DNA from: JADLFV01 sp964471555
GTDB taxonomy: Bacteria > Planctomycetota > Phycisphaerae > Phycisphaerales > Phycisphaeraceae
Reading direction: 5' to 3'
Assembly: GCA_964471555.1 (NCBI GenBank)
Contig: CAYYGM010000001.1
Coordinates: forward strand, 1 to 64,000
Length of the DNA: 64,000 bases
The notes beneath the pieces were generated by a model. That model was not told where the DNA came from, made no database searches, and was given only the letters and a program-made list of their open reading frames with translations. Position numbers and translations under genes: made by a program. Shown piece after piece: positions 36,361 through 45,223 of the stretch; position 1 is the stretch's first letter, and each line of letters begins with the position of its first letter.

Positions 36361-36564
36361 GGGCGACTCCGGGGAATACGTCATATTTTACAGTTTGAAA
36401 GCTGGTTATCCCTGTCCCGCGTTCAATCCGGAGCGGGGCTTGAATATGAGCGGGAGTGGATCGGCAATCGGCGAAAACACGTGGCGGGCAGGGATACAAC
36501 TCGGCCCGTCACGTGCTCGTTGTTCGTCATCACAGCAAGAACCGTCGCGGGATTGCCCGATTGA

Positions 36565-37365
36565 TCAGCCGCCCTGTTCCCGCAGGTAATCCAGGCGCCG
36601 CCACCAGTTTTCTGACTCCGAAGGATAGTCAGAATGGATCTGGTCCAGCTCACCCTTGGAAACCGTACCGGCGTGGCCACCGAGCCACAGTTCGTTGATT
36701 GTGGACTTGTGGGAAGGGGGCCAACGGTAGTAGCGGAACTGATCGCCGGGCCAGCCGAAGTCGCTGACAATTGCGGCCGCCGGGTTCATGCTCAACCTGG
36801 AATTGCCGAACTCATACAGTTTTGCGGTGTTACCCACCAGCGTACCATCATCCGGGTTGATGAAGTCCCAGTAATAACTTGCAACATAGTGGGAGCCGGA
36901 TGTCACGGGGAATTCCGCATTCCACGAGTCCGCTGCGGTGAGTCGGGTGTAGGAGGGGCAATAGAAGACTTTGGTGGTGGAGATATAGTTGGCGCGATCT
37001 GTCCACTGTGGGCTGGGATGGTGGGTTGACAGGGGGTAATCCTTGTCTTCCCCCCAATTGACAAGCTTGCCACCCAGGCGGTGCCACCAGTCAGGACCCT
37101 GGGTGCTTCTAGGTATATCACCCGGCATGATCCAAGTGCCATTGGCCGCAGTGTAGTTGATGGGCGTCCAGTCGTTGTAGTCCTGGGCGTACATCTGAAT
37201 GCCCAATCCGGTCTGTCGCAGTTGGCTGAGGCACTGGGCGCTCATGGCCGAGTCTCGAGCCGCACGAAGTGCCGGCAACAGGATTGCAATCAGCAATGCA
37301 ATAATGGAAATCACGACCAGCAATTCAATCAGCGTAAACGCCTTGTGCCTGAATATCCGCCGCAT
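36565..37365 (-). CDS. Type II secretion/pilin-like protein with prepilin leader
   Basis: A 266-residue protein. The start is ATG at 37365 because GGAGG lies five bases upstream. The class III prepilin leader is HKAFTLIELLVVISIIALL, cleaved after the residue preceding F, with the conserved Glu at +5. The rest resembles the abundant planctomycete DUF1559-like pseudopilins: LRAARDSAMSAQCLSQLRQTG, MYAQDYNDWTP, and a Cys in VFYCPSY. These are displayed on the cell surface or assembled by a type II secretion system; a secretin is encoded at 58.4 kb. Located between the regulator and the sugar operon. Confidence 0.9.
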   Translation of the reverse strand: MRRIFRHKAFTLIELLVVISIIALLIAILLPALRAARDSAMSAQCLSQLRQTGLGIQMYAQDYNDWTPINYTAANGTWIMPGDIPRSTQGPDWWHRLGGKLVNWGEDKDYPLSTHHPSPQWTDRANYISTTKVFYCPSYTRLTAADSWNAEFPVTSGSHYVASYYWDFINPDDGTLVGNTAKLYEFGNSRLSMNPAAAIVSDFGWPGDQFRYYRWPPSHKSTINELWLGGHAGTVSKGELDQIHSDYPSESENWWRRLDYLREQGG

Positions 37366-37483
37366 GATGGCCTCCATGAATCAATATGACCGCTCACCTG
37401 CGTGCAGCGCAGGTTTCATTCCACCGATCCCGATATCCCCAGATCTGAATTAGGAAAACCTACCGATCACCTGATGCTGAAAC

Positions 37484-38668
37484 TCAACCCACCTTGATCT
37501 CGTTGCCATTGCTCGGTACCGGGCCGCACGATTGTCGGACGATCAACTCCGGCTTCAGAGGCATGGAAACGGCCGGGCGATTGCTGCCGTTGCCCTCGAT
37601 CGCTTCCACCAGCCATTCCATTCCCAGTTGCGCGATACGCCTCAGCGGCACACGCACGACCGTGAATTGCGGATCGTTCATCGCGGCTTCCGGCGTGTCG
37701 TCGAACGCCACCACGGACAGATCTTGCGGCACACGCAGACCCACTTCGCGAATCGCCTGGATCACAGCCCGCGTGATCACACCACCCGCCACCACCAGAC
37801 CCGTGGGACGGTCCGGGCGACGCAGCAGGTGTTCGATGATCGTGTTGCGCATCACCGGCTCCAGGCCAACTTTCACGATCGTCTGCGGTGTAAAGGGCAG
37901 ACCGGCCGATTCCAGCGCTTTGCGGTAACCCGTCTCGCGCTTAATGACCGCAGGCCCCGGCGAGATGGCTGGTTCGCTGAGCATGACCAGGCGTTTGTGT
38001 CCATAACGGATCAGGAAATCCGTGGCTTCAAACATGCCGGTCTCGTGATCCACGTAGAACTGAGCAACGTGATCAAGCTGCACCTGGTTGTACAGGCTGA
38101 CCACCGGCACATGGGGCATGTGCCGCTCCGCCAACTGCTGGAACGAGCGTATGCCGTCGAAAGTAAATGGCGCGATCAGTAAGCCATGGCAGGGCGGCAA
38201 GGACAGCGAGTCGTGGCTGTAGCCCTGGCGGTGGAACTGGAAGTTCAAACGGTACCGTTCGCCGGCTCCTTCGGCTGCGCGATTCAAACCTTCCACCAGC
38301 TCGAACGCCAGGAAGTTTGCCGGGCTGAGCACGGAGGTGTTGATCACGGCCACAAGCTGTTTGACGGTGGTGCCCGCCAACGGGTCACGGCGCATGTGCG
38401 AGGCACGAACCACGGTGCCCTTGCCAGCCTGCCGGCGGATCCATCCCTGGCGCTCCAGTTCCGCCAGTGCCTGGCGTACGGGGCCTCGACTGACATCGAA
38501 CCGCTCGCACAACTGCGCTTCAGAGGCCAGCGTATCGCCTTCTCCGAACTCGCCCCCTTCGATCTCCTGCTTCAGCGCGCGATAGATGACTTCGTACTTC
38601 AGGGATCGCCCCTTGAGCGATTCCGCGATCGCCGCACTATCTTCTTTTGTTGCTGTGTTCGATGTCAT
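37484..38668 (-). CDS. GntR-LacI hybrid transcriptional regulator (AraR-like)
   Basis: A 394-residue regulator. Residues about 25-92 are a GntR winged helix: YEVIYRALKQEIEGGEF, EAQLCERFDVSRGPVRQAL, ELERQGWIRRQAGKGTVV. The rest is a LacI/periplasmic-binding-protein sensor (LLIAPFTFDGIRSFQQLAE, VDHETGMFEATDFLIRYGHKR, PTGLVVAGGVITRAVIQAIRE, LSVVAFDDTPEAAMNDPQFT). This architecture is that of AraR, a sugar-released repressor. It is divergent from a symporter and next to the sugar operon and DNRLRE genes. The shared GTACATTTG boxes in those promoters are candidate operators. ATG 38668 lacks a strong ribosome binding site; TTG 38674 is possible. Confidence 0.92.
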   Translation of the reverse strand: MTSNTATKEDSAAIAESLKGRSLKYEVIYRALKQEIEGGEFGEGDTLASEAQLCERFDVSRGPVRQALAELERQGWIRRQAGKGTVVRASHMRRDPLAGTTVKQLVAVINTSVLSPANFLAFELVEGLNRAAEGAGERYRLNFQFHRQGYSHDSLSLPPCHGLLIAPFTFDGIRSFQQLAERHMPHVPVVSLYNQVQLDHVAQFYVDHETGMFEATDFLIRYGHKRLVMLSEPAISPGPAVIKRETGYRKALESAGLPFTPQTIVKVGLEPVMRNTIIEHLLRRPDRPTGLVVAGGVITRAVIQAIREVGLRVPQDLSVVAFDDTPEAAMNDPQFTVVRVPLRRIAQLGMEWLVEAIEGNGSNRPAVSMPLKPELIVRQSCGPVPSNGNEIKVG

Positions 38669-39168
38669 GGTCAATCACTAAACACCCTTGGTGGTCAATG
38701 GTTCGAGCTACGCCATCATTCATGCATAAAAACGTGTCTGGTTGGCAGGGCTGCCCAAGTCATTTCGGTGTCTGCCTTGTTTTTTCGCCCTTCGATTGTC
38801 CACCATACCTTGATGAACGTTCTCACACCAACTACTCGTAGTGTATCTTTGCCCAAGAATTTTACAAGTCATATAGAGGTACATTTGTAAATTTTTCTTT
38901 GGGCAGTGGAAGATACATTGCTCAATCCTGAAAGCCCTCTGCACTTCATCTTCACAATATATTTTATAAATAATAATATTAAAATATTTTATAAATTTAT
39001 TGTTGGATTGGAGCGAGGCGGGAAAGGCTCTGTGTTTTGGTCTGTGGTATTGGGATCTTGTAGTTTCAGGACCACATTTGTGTTGTAGCTGACAATTTTT
39101 TCCGTATGATTATGGCCTTGTTGCATAATGCGCTGTATTGACATGTCCATACCCCTTGAGGTTTCCCA
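38669..39168. other. Divergent intergenic region with AT-rich core
   Basis: 500 bases between the regulator and the symporter. Positions 38955-39005 are very AT rich (runs such as TATTTTATAAATAATAATA), which fits a promoter or bendable regulatory site. A promoter-like pair with the shared GTACATTTG box is at 38849-38887. No gene was recognised. Confidence 0.5.
38849..38887 (+). promoter_or_regulatory. Promoter-like site with shared GTACATTTG element
   Basis: TTGCCC (38849-38854), 17 bases, TATAGA (38872-38877), then GTACATTTG at 38879-38887. The box directly after the -10 also occurs in the promoters at 41107 and 42563. It would drive the symporter gene at 39169 with a leader of about 280 bases. 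Operator function for the adjacent GntR-LacI regulator is inferred. Confidence 0.4.
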
Positions 39169-40947
39169 ATGCTCCATTCGGGCATCGAACTGATCACCAT
39201 CGGGGTGTATTTGCTGGTGTTGGTCGCCGTGGGCCTGGTTCTTCATCGCCAGAACAGCAATGTGAGCGACTACTTTCGCAATGGGTGCCAAGGCACCTGG
39301 TGGCTGGTGGGCGCCAGCGCTTTTATGAGCAGTTTCAGCGCCTGGACGTTCACGGGGGCGGCCGGCGTGGCGTATGAGGCCGGCTGGAGTGTATCCATTA
39401 TCTTTCTGGCCAATGCTGCAGGCTTCTTCATCAACTTTCTTTTCCTGGCGCCGTGGTTTCGACAACTGCGGGCCATCACCGTGCCGGAGGTGATCCGCAA
39501 TCGCTTCGGCGGCACGACCCAGCAGGTGTACGCCTGGTTCAGCGTCCCCACGCAACTGCTCTTTTCCGCTTTGCAACTGTATGGGCTGGCGATTTTCAGC
39601 GCCTCGGTCTTTGGACTGAACCTGCAAGCGGTCATCCTTGGTGTGGGAACGGTGGTTCTGATCTATTCAGTGGTCGGCGGAAGCTGGGCTGTGATGAGTA
39701 ACGACTTCCTGCAGACGCTGGTGCTGGTGCCGATGACGGTTCTGTTGGCCGTGTTGTGCCTGGTCAAGGTGGGCGGGATCGATGGTTTCCTGGATCTCAT
39801 GCGAGCGAAAGGTTTAAGCGACGAATTCGCCTTCGTTCACCGGGCGGGTCAATATCCGTTGAACGCTTACACCTGGGCGTGGGCAGCGGCGATGTTTTTT
39901 CAGAACGTCTTCGCTTACAACTCGCTGAACTCTGCTTCTCGGTATTTTGCGGTCAAGGATGGAACCGAAGCGCGTAAGGCGGCGTTACTGGGCGCAGTGC
40001 TGATGCTGCTGGGGGCATGTATCTGGTTCATTCCGCCCATGACTGCGCGCCTGCTTTTCGAGGCTGAAGTCAACGCAGCCGCGCTGCCGAAGCCGGCAGA
40101 AGCAGCCTATGCCATCGCCAGCGCCAATTTGTTGCCGACCGGCATGATCGGTCTGATGGTCGTCGCCATGTTTGCCGCCACCATGAGTTCGATGGACGTC
40201 GGCCTGAACCGTAACGCAGCCATTTTCACGCAGGACATTTATCCAGCGCTCTGTCGTCTGTTGGGCCTGCGCCAGCGTCATGATCGATCGCTATTACGTC
40301 TGGGTCAGTTTTTCTCCCTGGGCATGGGACTGACGATCATTGGCCTTGCGGTGTATTTTTCCCAGGCACAAGGTCAGGGCATCTTCGAGTTCATGTTGAA
40401 CGTCACCGCCATGCTCGGCATTCCGCTGGCGACACCCATGTTGCTGGCGTTGTTCATTCGCCGTGTGCCGTGGTGGTCCGCGTTGTTTTCAACAGCATGT
40501 GGATTGGTTCCCTCTGCGCTGAGCGCCCTGTCCACTGATACCTGGTCGTTCCAGCAGAAGGTGACCATTAACACGGTGGCGGGCATGATCGGCTTTCTTG
40601 CGACCATCCCTTTCTGGCGCTACGAAATACCACGCTACAAAGAGCAGGTCGCGGCATTCTTCAAGACCATGCTCTCGCCGATCGACTACGAGCGCGAAGT
40701 GGGAATCAGTTCAGACCTGACCCAGCTCAAGGTCATCGGAACCTTTGCCGCCGTCATAGGCATCCTGGTGTGTCTGCTGGCTCTGGCGCCTAATCCATGG
40801 ACGGGCCGCCTGCAGATCGTGCTGGTGGGTGGCGTCATTGCTGCCATGGGTTTGGCGTTCATGCTTATAGGACGTCGCCGGACCGGCCGACACGTTGTTC
40901 CCGGCCGCCCTGCAGAAGGGGCGAGCGGGGAAGTTGTCTCGGAGTAA
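39169..40947 (+). CDS. Sodium:solute symporter (SSS family)
   Basis: A 592-residue transporter with about 13-14 helices. SSS features: SDYFRNGCQGTWWLVGASAFM near the N-terminus, MSSFSAWTFTGAAGVAYEAGW, SVVGGSWAVMSNDFLQTLVL, MFAATMSSMDVGLNRNAAIFT. The C-terminus adds an extra helix pair (YEREVGISSDLTQLKVIG onward). ATG at 39169 follows GAGG by seven bases. Divergent from the AraR-like regulator, it is likely the uptake route for the sugar handled by the minus-strand operon. It is distinct in sequence from the symporter at 1.9-3.5 kb. Confidence 0.92.
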   Translation: MLHSGIELITIGVYLLVLVAVGLVLHRQNSNVSDYFRNGCQGTWWLVGASAFMSSFSAWTFTGAAGVAYEAGWSVSIIFLANAAGFFINFLFLAPWFRQLRAITVPEVIRNRFGGTTQQVYAWFSVPTQLLFSALQLYGLAIFSASVFGLNLQAVILGVGTVVLIYSVVGGSWAVMSNDFLQTLVLVPMTVLLAVLCLVKVGGIDGFLDLMRAKGLSDEFAFVHRAGQYPLNAYTWAWAAAMFFQNVFAYNSLNSASRYFAVKDGTEARKAALLGAVLMLLGACIWFIPPMTARLLFEAEVNAAALPKPAEAAYAIASANLLPTGMIGLMVVAMFAATMSSMDVGLNRNAAIFTQDIYPALCRLLGLRQRHDRSLLRLGQFFSLGMGLTIIGLAVYFSQAQGQGIFEFMLNVTAMLGIPLATPMLLALFIRRVPWWSALFSTACGLVPSALSALSTDTWSFQQKVTINTVAGMIGFLATIPFWRYEIPRYKEQVAAFFKTMLSPIDYEREVGISSDLTQLKVIGTFAAVIGILVCLLALAPNPWTGRLQIVLVGGVIAAMGLAFMLIGRRRTGRHVVPGRPAEGASGEVVSE

Positions 40948-41289
40948 TAAGCTCAGCCATATCCTCGCTCACAAGTAATTCCGAGCGCCGCCCACAGAGA
41001 GTTCATTTATAAATTTATATATTTAAATTACTTACAATATGATTTGTTGCCGGCCGCCCCGAGGGCGCCAAGAACGAATATATTCAATACAAGTATAAAC
41101 AATCTATTGCATATTGGACACATGTAGATATACTGTACATTTGGTGGGGCATGTGGCGAGCTGAGAGGAAGAGAAGAATCGCAAATCGGGACGGATCAAA
41201 TCGCGAAGTCTTCGGTGTGAAGGCTCCGAGTTTCTTCAAACGTGCCTTGTGAGGTGAAATCAGCCAAGGCTTACTGGAGGATTAAGACC
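40948..41289. other. Intergenic region and leader of first DNRLRE gene
   Basis: 342 bases holding an AT-rich stretch (41005-41040) and the promoter at 41107-41144. The leader from the promoter to ATG 41290 is about 150 bases. No small gene was recognised. Confidence 0.5.
41107..41144 (+). promoter_or_regulatory. Promoter with shared operator-like element, first DNRLRE gene
   Basis: TTGCAT (41107-41112), a 16-base spacer ending ACACATGTAGA, TATACT (41129-41134), then GTACATTTGG (41135-41144). Spacer CACATGTAG, -10 box and downstream box are almost identical to the promoter at 42563. ATGTA and TACAT form an inverted repeat around the -10 box, suiting a dimeric regulator. Confidence 0.65.
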
Positions 41290-42060
41290 ATGTTGACAAA
41301 AAGTGTTGGTGTCTTGGCAGTCATTATCATGGCGGCAACCGTATCACCGGCAAAAGCTGCGGTGCTGGATGTCGTTTTGAACGATACAAATGCAGGGGAT
41401 AACTTCCTCTACAACAACAGCCCGGCCACCAATTTCGCGGGTAGCGGCCTGTTCTACTATGACCAGCGCGGGGCTGGCAACGACACTGCTCGACCCATCA
41501 TCCAGTTTGATCTCGCTACCCTCCCCGGCGGCGCCGTGATCGACAGTGTTGGCTTGAATATCAAGCTCCAGCAGTACACTTTCATCGATGTCAACAACGG
41601 CAATGCGACGGTGCCTTACAACTTCTCGGTCCACCAGATGTTGGTCAGTTGGGATGAGGCGCAGTCTTGTTGGAACGACCGGCTCACCGCCACCCCGTGG
41701 AACACCGCGGGCCTGGGTTCCGGCACGGATTACAACGCAACGGCAGAAGATACCCTCCTGATTGACAGCACCCTACAGGGCACTTATTTGACCTGGGATA
41801 TCACCGCGCTTTACCTGGGCTGGGCTGCTAATCCCTCCAGTAACCACGGTGTCTGCATTCAGGGCCCGGCCGGCGTTTCCAATTACAGCACCAACGACGG
41901 TGACACCACCGACGGCGTCTTTCGTCTGTACAACACCGAGTACGCCAACGATGATTACCGACCACACCTGATCATCGACTATCACGTCGTGCCGGAGCCG
42001 GCCTCCTTGGTGTTCATGGGGGCTGGACTGATGCTTTTTGCTCGTCGCAGACAGAAGTAA
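41290..42060 (+). CDS. DNRLRE-domain protein with PEP-CTERM anchor (paralogue 1)
   Basis: A 256-residue secreted protein. ATG 41290 has GGAGG nine bases upstream. Signal peptide ends SPAKAA. The body is a DNRLRE-type beta-sandwich: DNFLYNNSPATNFAGSG, RPIIQFDLATLPGGAVIDS, VHQMLVSWDEAQSCWNDR, LTWDITALYLGW. This fold is found in surface and carbohydrate-associated proteins. It ends VPEPASLVFMGAGLMLFARR, a PEP-CTERM exosortase signal. Unlike its two downstream paralogues it lacks the dockerin-like segment. Followed by a strong terminator at 42087. Confidence 0.9.
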   Translation: MLTKSVGVLAVIIMAATVSPAKAAVLDVVLNDTNAGDNFLYNNSPATNFAGSGLFYYDQRGAGNDTARPIIQFDLATLPGGAVIDSVGLNIKLQQYTFIDVNNGNATVPYNFSVHQMLVSWDEAQSCWNDRLTATPWNTAGLGSGTDYNATAEDTLLIDSTLQGTYLTWDITALYLGWAANPSSNHGVCIQGPAGVSNYSTNDGDTTDGVFRLYNTEYANDDYRPHLIIDYHVVPEPASLVFMGAGLMLFARRRQK

Positions 42061-42086
42061 TCCGTAACGTTTGACGATCTACCAAG

Positions 42087-42124
42087 CCGGCACTTCGGTC
42101 AATCCGAGGTGCCGGTTCTTTTAT
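42087..42124 (+). terminator. Rho-independent terminator
   Basis: A 12-base-pair stem, CCGGCACTTCGG with CCGAGGTGCCGG (one G-U pair) and loop TCAAT, followed by TTCTTTTATT. It closes the transcript of the first DNRLRE gene. Confidence 0.85.
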
Positions 42125-42562
42125 TCCGGCATGGTGCGGATAGGGTGTTATTTCTGAGCGGGCAATGTTTGAACATCTTGGGTTCGGTAGCGGGTCAAGA
42201 ATGGCACGGTGGACGATTGGGTCATTTCACTTCGTGGCGGTGGAGCACGCCCACACGCCCGGAAGGATCCCACCTCTTCCGCGTCGCGGCCGCATCGTAT
42301 GCGACAGTGATCTGAGTTTGCGTTGTTGATGCGTGAACGCTGGACCGCGTAAGCGTCCAGACGAATCTGCGATTGAAAAGAATGTCCCAAAGTGGAACCA
42401 CAGGCTCCTGATTTAGCCCGTCAAGCAAAAACAGCAGTTCGCCATGTTGCTTAGGGGGCTGAATCTCGTGCTGCCCAGGCACCAAGTTTGCATCTTTTTC
42501 AGGGACGGCACACCTTGCCGGGCAAGCGGGGCCAAAATGTATATACAGGTTTAATTTTTTTC
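42125..42562. other. Intergenic, no gene recognised
   Basis: About 440 bases with a weak imperfect hairpin near 42343-42361. A minus-strand frame stays open here, but it has no recognisable motif and runs through the promoter of the next gene, so it is not supported. Confidence 0.4.
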
Positions 42563-42600
42563 TTGACATGTGTGCACATGTAGTTATACTGTACATTTGG
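42563..42600 (+). promoter_or_regulatory. Consensus promoter with shared operator-like element, second DNRLRE gene
   Basis: TTGACA (42563-42568), 16-base spacer TGTGTGCACATGTAGT, TATACT (42585-42590), then GTACATTTGG (42591-42600). This is a near-perfect sigma-70 promoter. The conserved spacer and downstream box are shared with 41107, so more than core recognition is under selection. Confidence 0.7.
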
Positions 42601-42737
42601 TTACTCGAAAGATGCACTAAGTCAAGGCGGCAGAAATCGGCCTGCCCACTTTCCGCGTCGATTTCACCTGGTTGCTGCTGACAGGTGTGTTCTATGGTGA
42701 GGGTATGAAAAGCACATCATCCCAGGAGGTATGGAAC

Positions 42738-43709
42738 ATGTTCATGAGGTGCTCTGTTGTTTGGACTGTGATGATTCTGGCTGCGTGGGTTGCACCGGCC
42801 AGGGGTGAGCAGAGTGTGACCTATCTGAACAACACGAACTCAGCGGACACCTTCTTCTACAACGGTGAGCCGAACAACAATTACGCCAACAGTCAGCTTT
42901 ACTACTACAACAATCGACAGGCCAGCCTGTATGCGGCCCGATCCATTCTCCGATTCGATCTGCCCACACTTCCTGCCGGGGCGGAGATCAGCAGCGTTTC
43001 TCTGAATATGAGAATTCTGTACTGGTCCAACACGACCTCGGCCGATGTGTCGGTGCATCAGATGTTGACCGATTGGAACGAATCAGAAGCCACTTGGAAC
43101 AACGCGAAAACCGCCACGACATGGAGTGCGGGTTCCTTCAGTGCCAGTGACTACAACGCGACGGCCGCAGACACCAAGACTCTCAGCGTCGTTGATACAT
43201 ACTCGCCCAGCCCCAAGGTAGCCTGGGACATTACGTCGCTGTACCAGAGCTGGCTGGCGGCTCCTGCCAGCAACTATGGACTTACATTCATCGGTTGGGT
43301 TGGTGATCCAGCCCCAGGCGATCCGCTGGATGGCGTGTTGCGGATGGCCAACTCCGAGTACTCCGCGGACAACTACTACCTGCCCGAACTGGTCATCGAC
43401 TGGACCTACCATCCCGGCGATGCTAACGGTGACGGCTTGGTCAACCTCGCTGACCTGCAAATCCTCGGCGACAACTGGCAGTCCACCACAGCCACCTGGG
43501 CACAAGCGGACTTCACCGATGACGGCATCGTCAACCTCGCTGACCTGCAAATCGTCGGCGACAACTGGGGTTATGGCGCGGGGCCGGATCTGTCTTTCGA
43601 CAATGCCTTGGAATTAGCGGGTATCGCTGTTCCGGAGCCCGCATCAGCGATGATGTTGATTGCTGTTGGCGGGCTGTGTTCTCTCCGGCGTCGCCAAAGC
43701 GAAGAATGA
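42738..43709 (+). CDS. DNRLRE-domain protein with dockerin-like repeats and PEP-CTERM anchor (paralogue 2)
   Basis: A 323-residue secreted protein. ATG 42738 follows AGGAGG by eight bases. After the signal peptide comes a DNRLRE-like sandwich (DTFFYNGEPNNNYANSQLYY, RSILRFDLPTLPAGAEIS, VHQMLTDWNESEATWNNA). Two EF-hand-like dockerin repeats follow: DANGDGLVNLADLQILGDNW and DFTDDGIVNLADLQIVGDNW. The end VPEPASAMMLIAVGGL plus RRRQ is a PEP-CTERM signal. Dockerin-like repeats may bind calcium and cohesin-like partners, although planctomycete versions are often free-standing. It heads a two-gene unit with paralogue 3. Confidence 0.9.
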   Translation: MFMRCSVVWTVMILAAWVAPARGEQSVTYLNNTNSADTFFYNGEPNNNYANSQLYYYNNRQASLYAARSILRFDLPTLPAGAEISSVSLNMRILYWSNTTSADVSVHQMLTDWNESEATWNNAKTATTWSAGSFSASDYNATAADTKTLSVVDTYSPSPKVAWDITSLYQSWLAAPASNYGLTFIGWVGDPAPGDPLDGVLRMANSEYSADNYYLPELVIDWTYHPGDANGDGLVNLADLQILGDNWQSTTATWAQADFTDDGIVNLADLQIVGDNWGYGAGPDLSFDNALELAGIAVPEPASAMMLIAVGGLCSLRRRQSEE

Positions 43710-43828
43710 TCTGCGATCGTATGTCGTACCGGCTTTGCTTAGAGCCGGATCTACAATGTGTCAGCTTTCATCGTGTTTTGCTGTCGTCCCAATCTACGTG
43801 AACTGAGGCGTCTTTGGAGGCCAGGACC

Positions 43829-44821
43829 ATGTCCACAAATAATGTGTATTCATTGACTATTGCTCTGCTGTTCGTAGCCATCTCACCCGTCATGGCTGAG
43901 CAGACCACCGTGATCCTTGATGAGACTCACGCGGTGGACACGTTCCTGTACAACAACGGCCCGAACGACAATTTCGGCGCCAGCGGCATGTATTACTACG
44001 ATGCGCGTGACACGGTGGTTGACCGTGCCCGCCCGATGATCAAGTTTGATCTGGCTTCGCTCCCCAATGGTGCGGTCATCACCAGCGCCAAGTTGCAGTT
44101 CTGCACCTTGTTCTATTCCTACATCGATCACCTCAATGGTGATTTGCCGGTGTCACACAATTTCTCGCTGTACCAGATGCTGACTCCCTGGGTCGAAATG
44201 GAAGCGACATGGAACCAGGCGAGCAATGGTGTCCCGTGGAACAGCGCAGGCCTCGGGGCGGGCACCGATTACAATTCAACTCCCGTTGACACGGTGTTGA
44301 TCAGTAAGACTGACGAGGGCATCGGCGTCTACAAATCGTGGGACATTACCTCGATTTACCAGAGTTGGGTCAGCGGCAGCGCCAGCAACTACGGACTCCT
44401 GCTGCTGGGCCCGGCCGGCGATCCCACCAAAACGATGTTGCAGGGAGACACCACCGATGGGTTGATTCGTGTGGGTAACACGGAATATGCAAGCAGCACG
44501 GTGCGTCCGCATTTGGTCATCGATTGGACCTATCACCCCGGTGACGCCAACGGCGACGGCATGGTCAATCTGGCTGACCTGCAGATCCTCGGTGACAACT
44601 GGCAGTCCACCACGGCTATCTGGTCTCAGGCGGACTTCACCGGCGACGGCAGTGTCAACCTGGCTGACCTGCAGATCCTCGGCGACAACTGGGGCTTCGG
44701 CACCGGTTCCGACCTGAGCCTGGATGAAGCGCTGGCCACCGTTGTCATTCCCGAGCCTGCCACCGCGATTCTGCTTGGCGCGGGGCTGCTGTTGCTGGTT
44801 AGACGCGGCAAGCTCTCATGA
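43829..44821 (+). CDS. DNRLRE-domain protein with dockerin-like repeats and PEP-CTERM anchor (paralogue 3)
   Basis: A 330-residue secreted protein. ATG 43829 with GGAGG and AGGA upstream. Signal peptide ends ISPVMAEQ. DNRLRE-like core: DTFLYNNGPNDNFGASGMYY, RPMIKFDLASLPNGAVITS, SLYQMLTPWVEMEATWNQA, KSWDITSIYQSWVSG. It is followed by two dockerin-like repeats almost identical to those of paralogue 2 (DANGDGMVNLADLQILGDNW; DFTGDGSVNLADLQILGDNW) and PEP-CTERM IPEPATAILLGAGLLLLVRR. No separate promoter was found in the 119-base gap after paralogue 2, so co-transcription is likely. The near-identity of the repeat-coding DNA points to recent duplication or conversion. Confidence 0.9.
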   Translation: MSTNNVYSLTIALLFVAISPVMAEQTTVILDETHAVDTFLYNNGPNDNFGASGMYYYDARDTVVDRARPMIKFDLASLPNGAVITSAKLQFCTLFYSYIDHLNGDLPVSHNFSLYQMLTPWVEMEATWNQASNGVPWNSAGLGAGTDYNSTPVDTVLISKTDEGIGVYKSWDITSIYQSWVSGSASNYGLLLLGPAGDPTKTMLQGDTTDGLIRVGNTEYASSTVRPHLVIDWTYHPGDANGDGMVNLADLQILGDNWQSTTAIWSQADFTGDGSVNLADLQILGDNWGFGTGSDLSLDEALATVVIPEPATAILLGAGLLLLVRRGKLS

Positions 44822-44828
44822 TCGGCTG

Positions 44829-44854
44829 GGCTTGCTTGCATCACGAAGCAAGCC
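44829..44854 (+). terminator. Hairpin after the DNRLRE pair
   Basis: GGCTTGCTT pairs with AAGCAAGCC around a loop of eight bases, seven bases past the stop. No T tract follows, so it may be an RNA 3'-end protector or a Rho-assisted terminator. Confidence 0.45.
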
Positions 44855-45055
44855 GACACGTTGCCAGGTCTTGACTGAAAACGTGGCACGGGGCAAGTCG
44901 ATTCTTCATAACCGCAGTCGGCAAGCTTGATAGCCTGAGTGCTTGTCAGGCGATGCCCGGCGTGGGCTGGGGCATGTCACGTACGGTAATAGATCACAAA
45001 TTGTTATAAGACAATCACTTGGGAATATACCCGGAACCCGCGATATGTTCTGCAA

Positions 45056-45128
45056 TGCCTCGCGAAGGACTCGAACCTTCAACCTGCGGATTAAGAATCC
45101 GATGCTCTACCAATTGAGCTAGCGAGGC
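45056..45128 (-). tRNA. tRNA-Lys (anticodon CTT)
   Basis: A 73-base tRNA on the minus strand: acceptor GCCTCGC pairs with GCGAGGC, D-arm TAGCTCAATTGGTAGAGCA, anticodon loop TTCTTAA (CTT), T-arm GGTTCGAGTCC, discriminator A, no encoded CCA. Confidence 0.95.
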
Positions 45129-45146
45129 GGGCAAGCAAAGAAAAGA

Positions 45147-45174
45147 ATTGTAGAGTTAACGCCGTGGCCGTCAA
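45147..45174 (-). promoter_or_regulatory. Promoter of tRNA-Lys
   Basis: On the minus strand TTGACG, a 16-base spacer and TACAAT end 18 bases before the tRNA 5' end, a typical strong tRNA promoter layout. Confidence 0.65.
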
Positions 45175-45223
45175 ACGCAGTGGGACGATGGCGGGGCAGA
45201 TGACATCAGCGGGGCGGGGCCGT

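Noticed and set aside
42222..42617. A 131-codon minus-strand frame before the second DNRLRE gene
   Set aside because: No family match, and it crosses a near-consensus plus-strand promoter.
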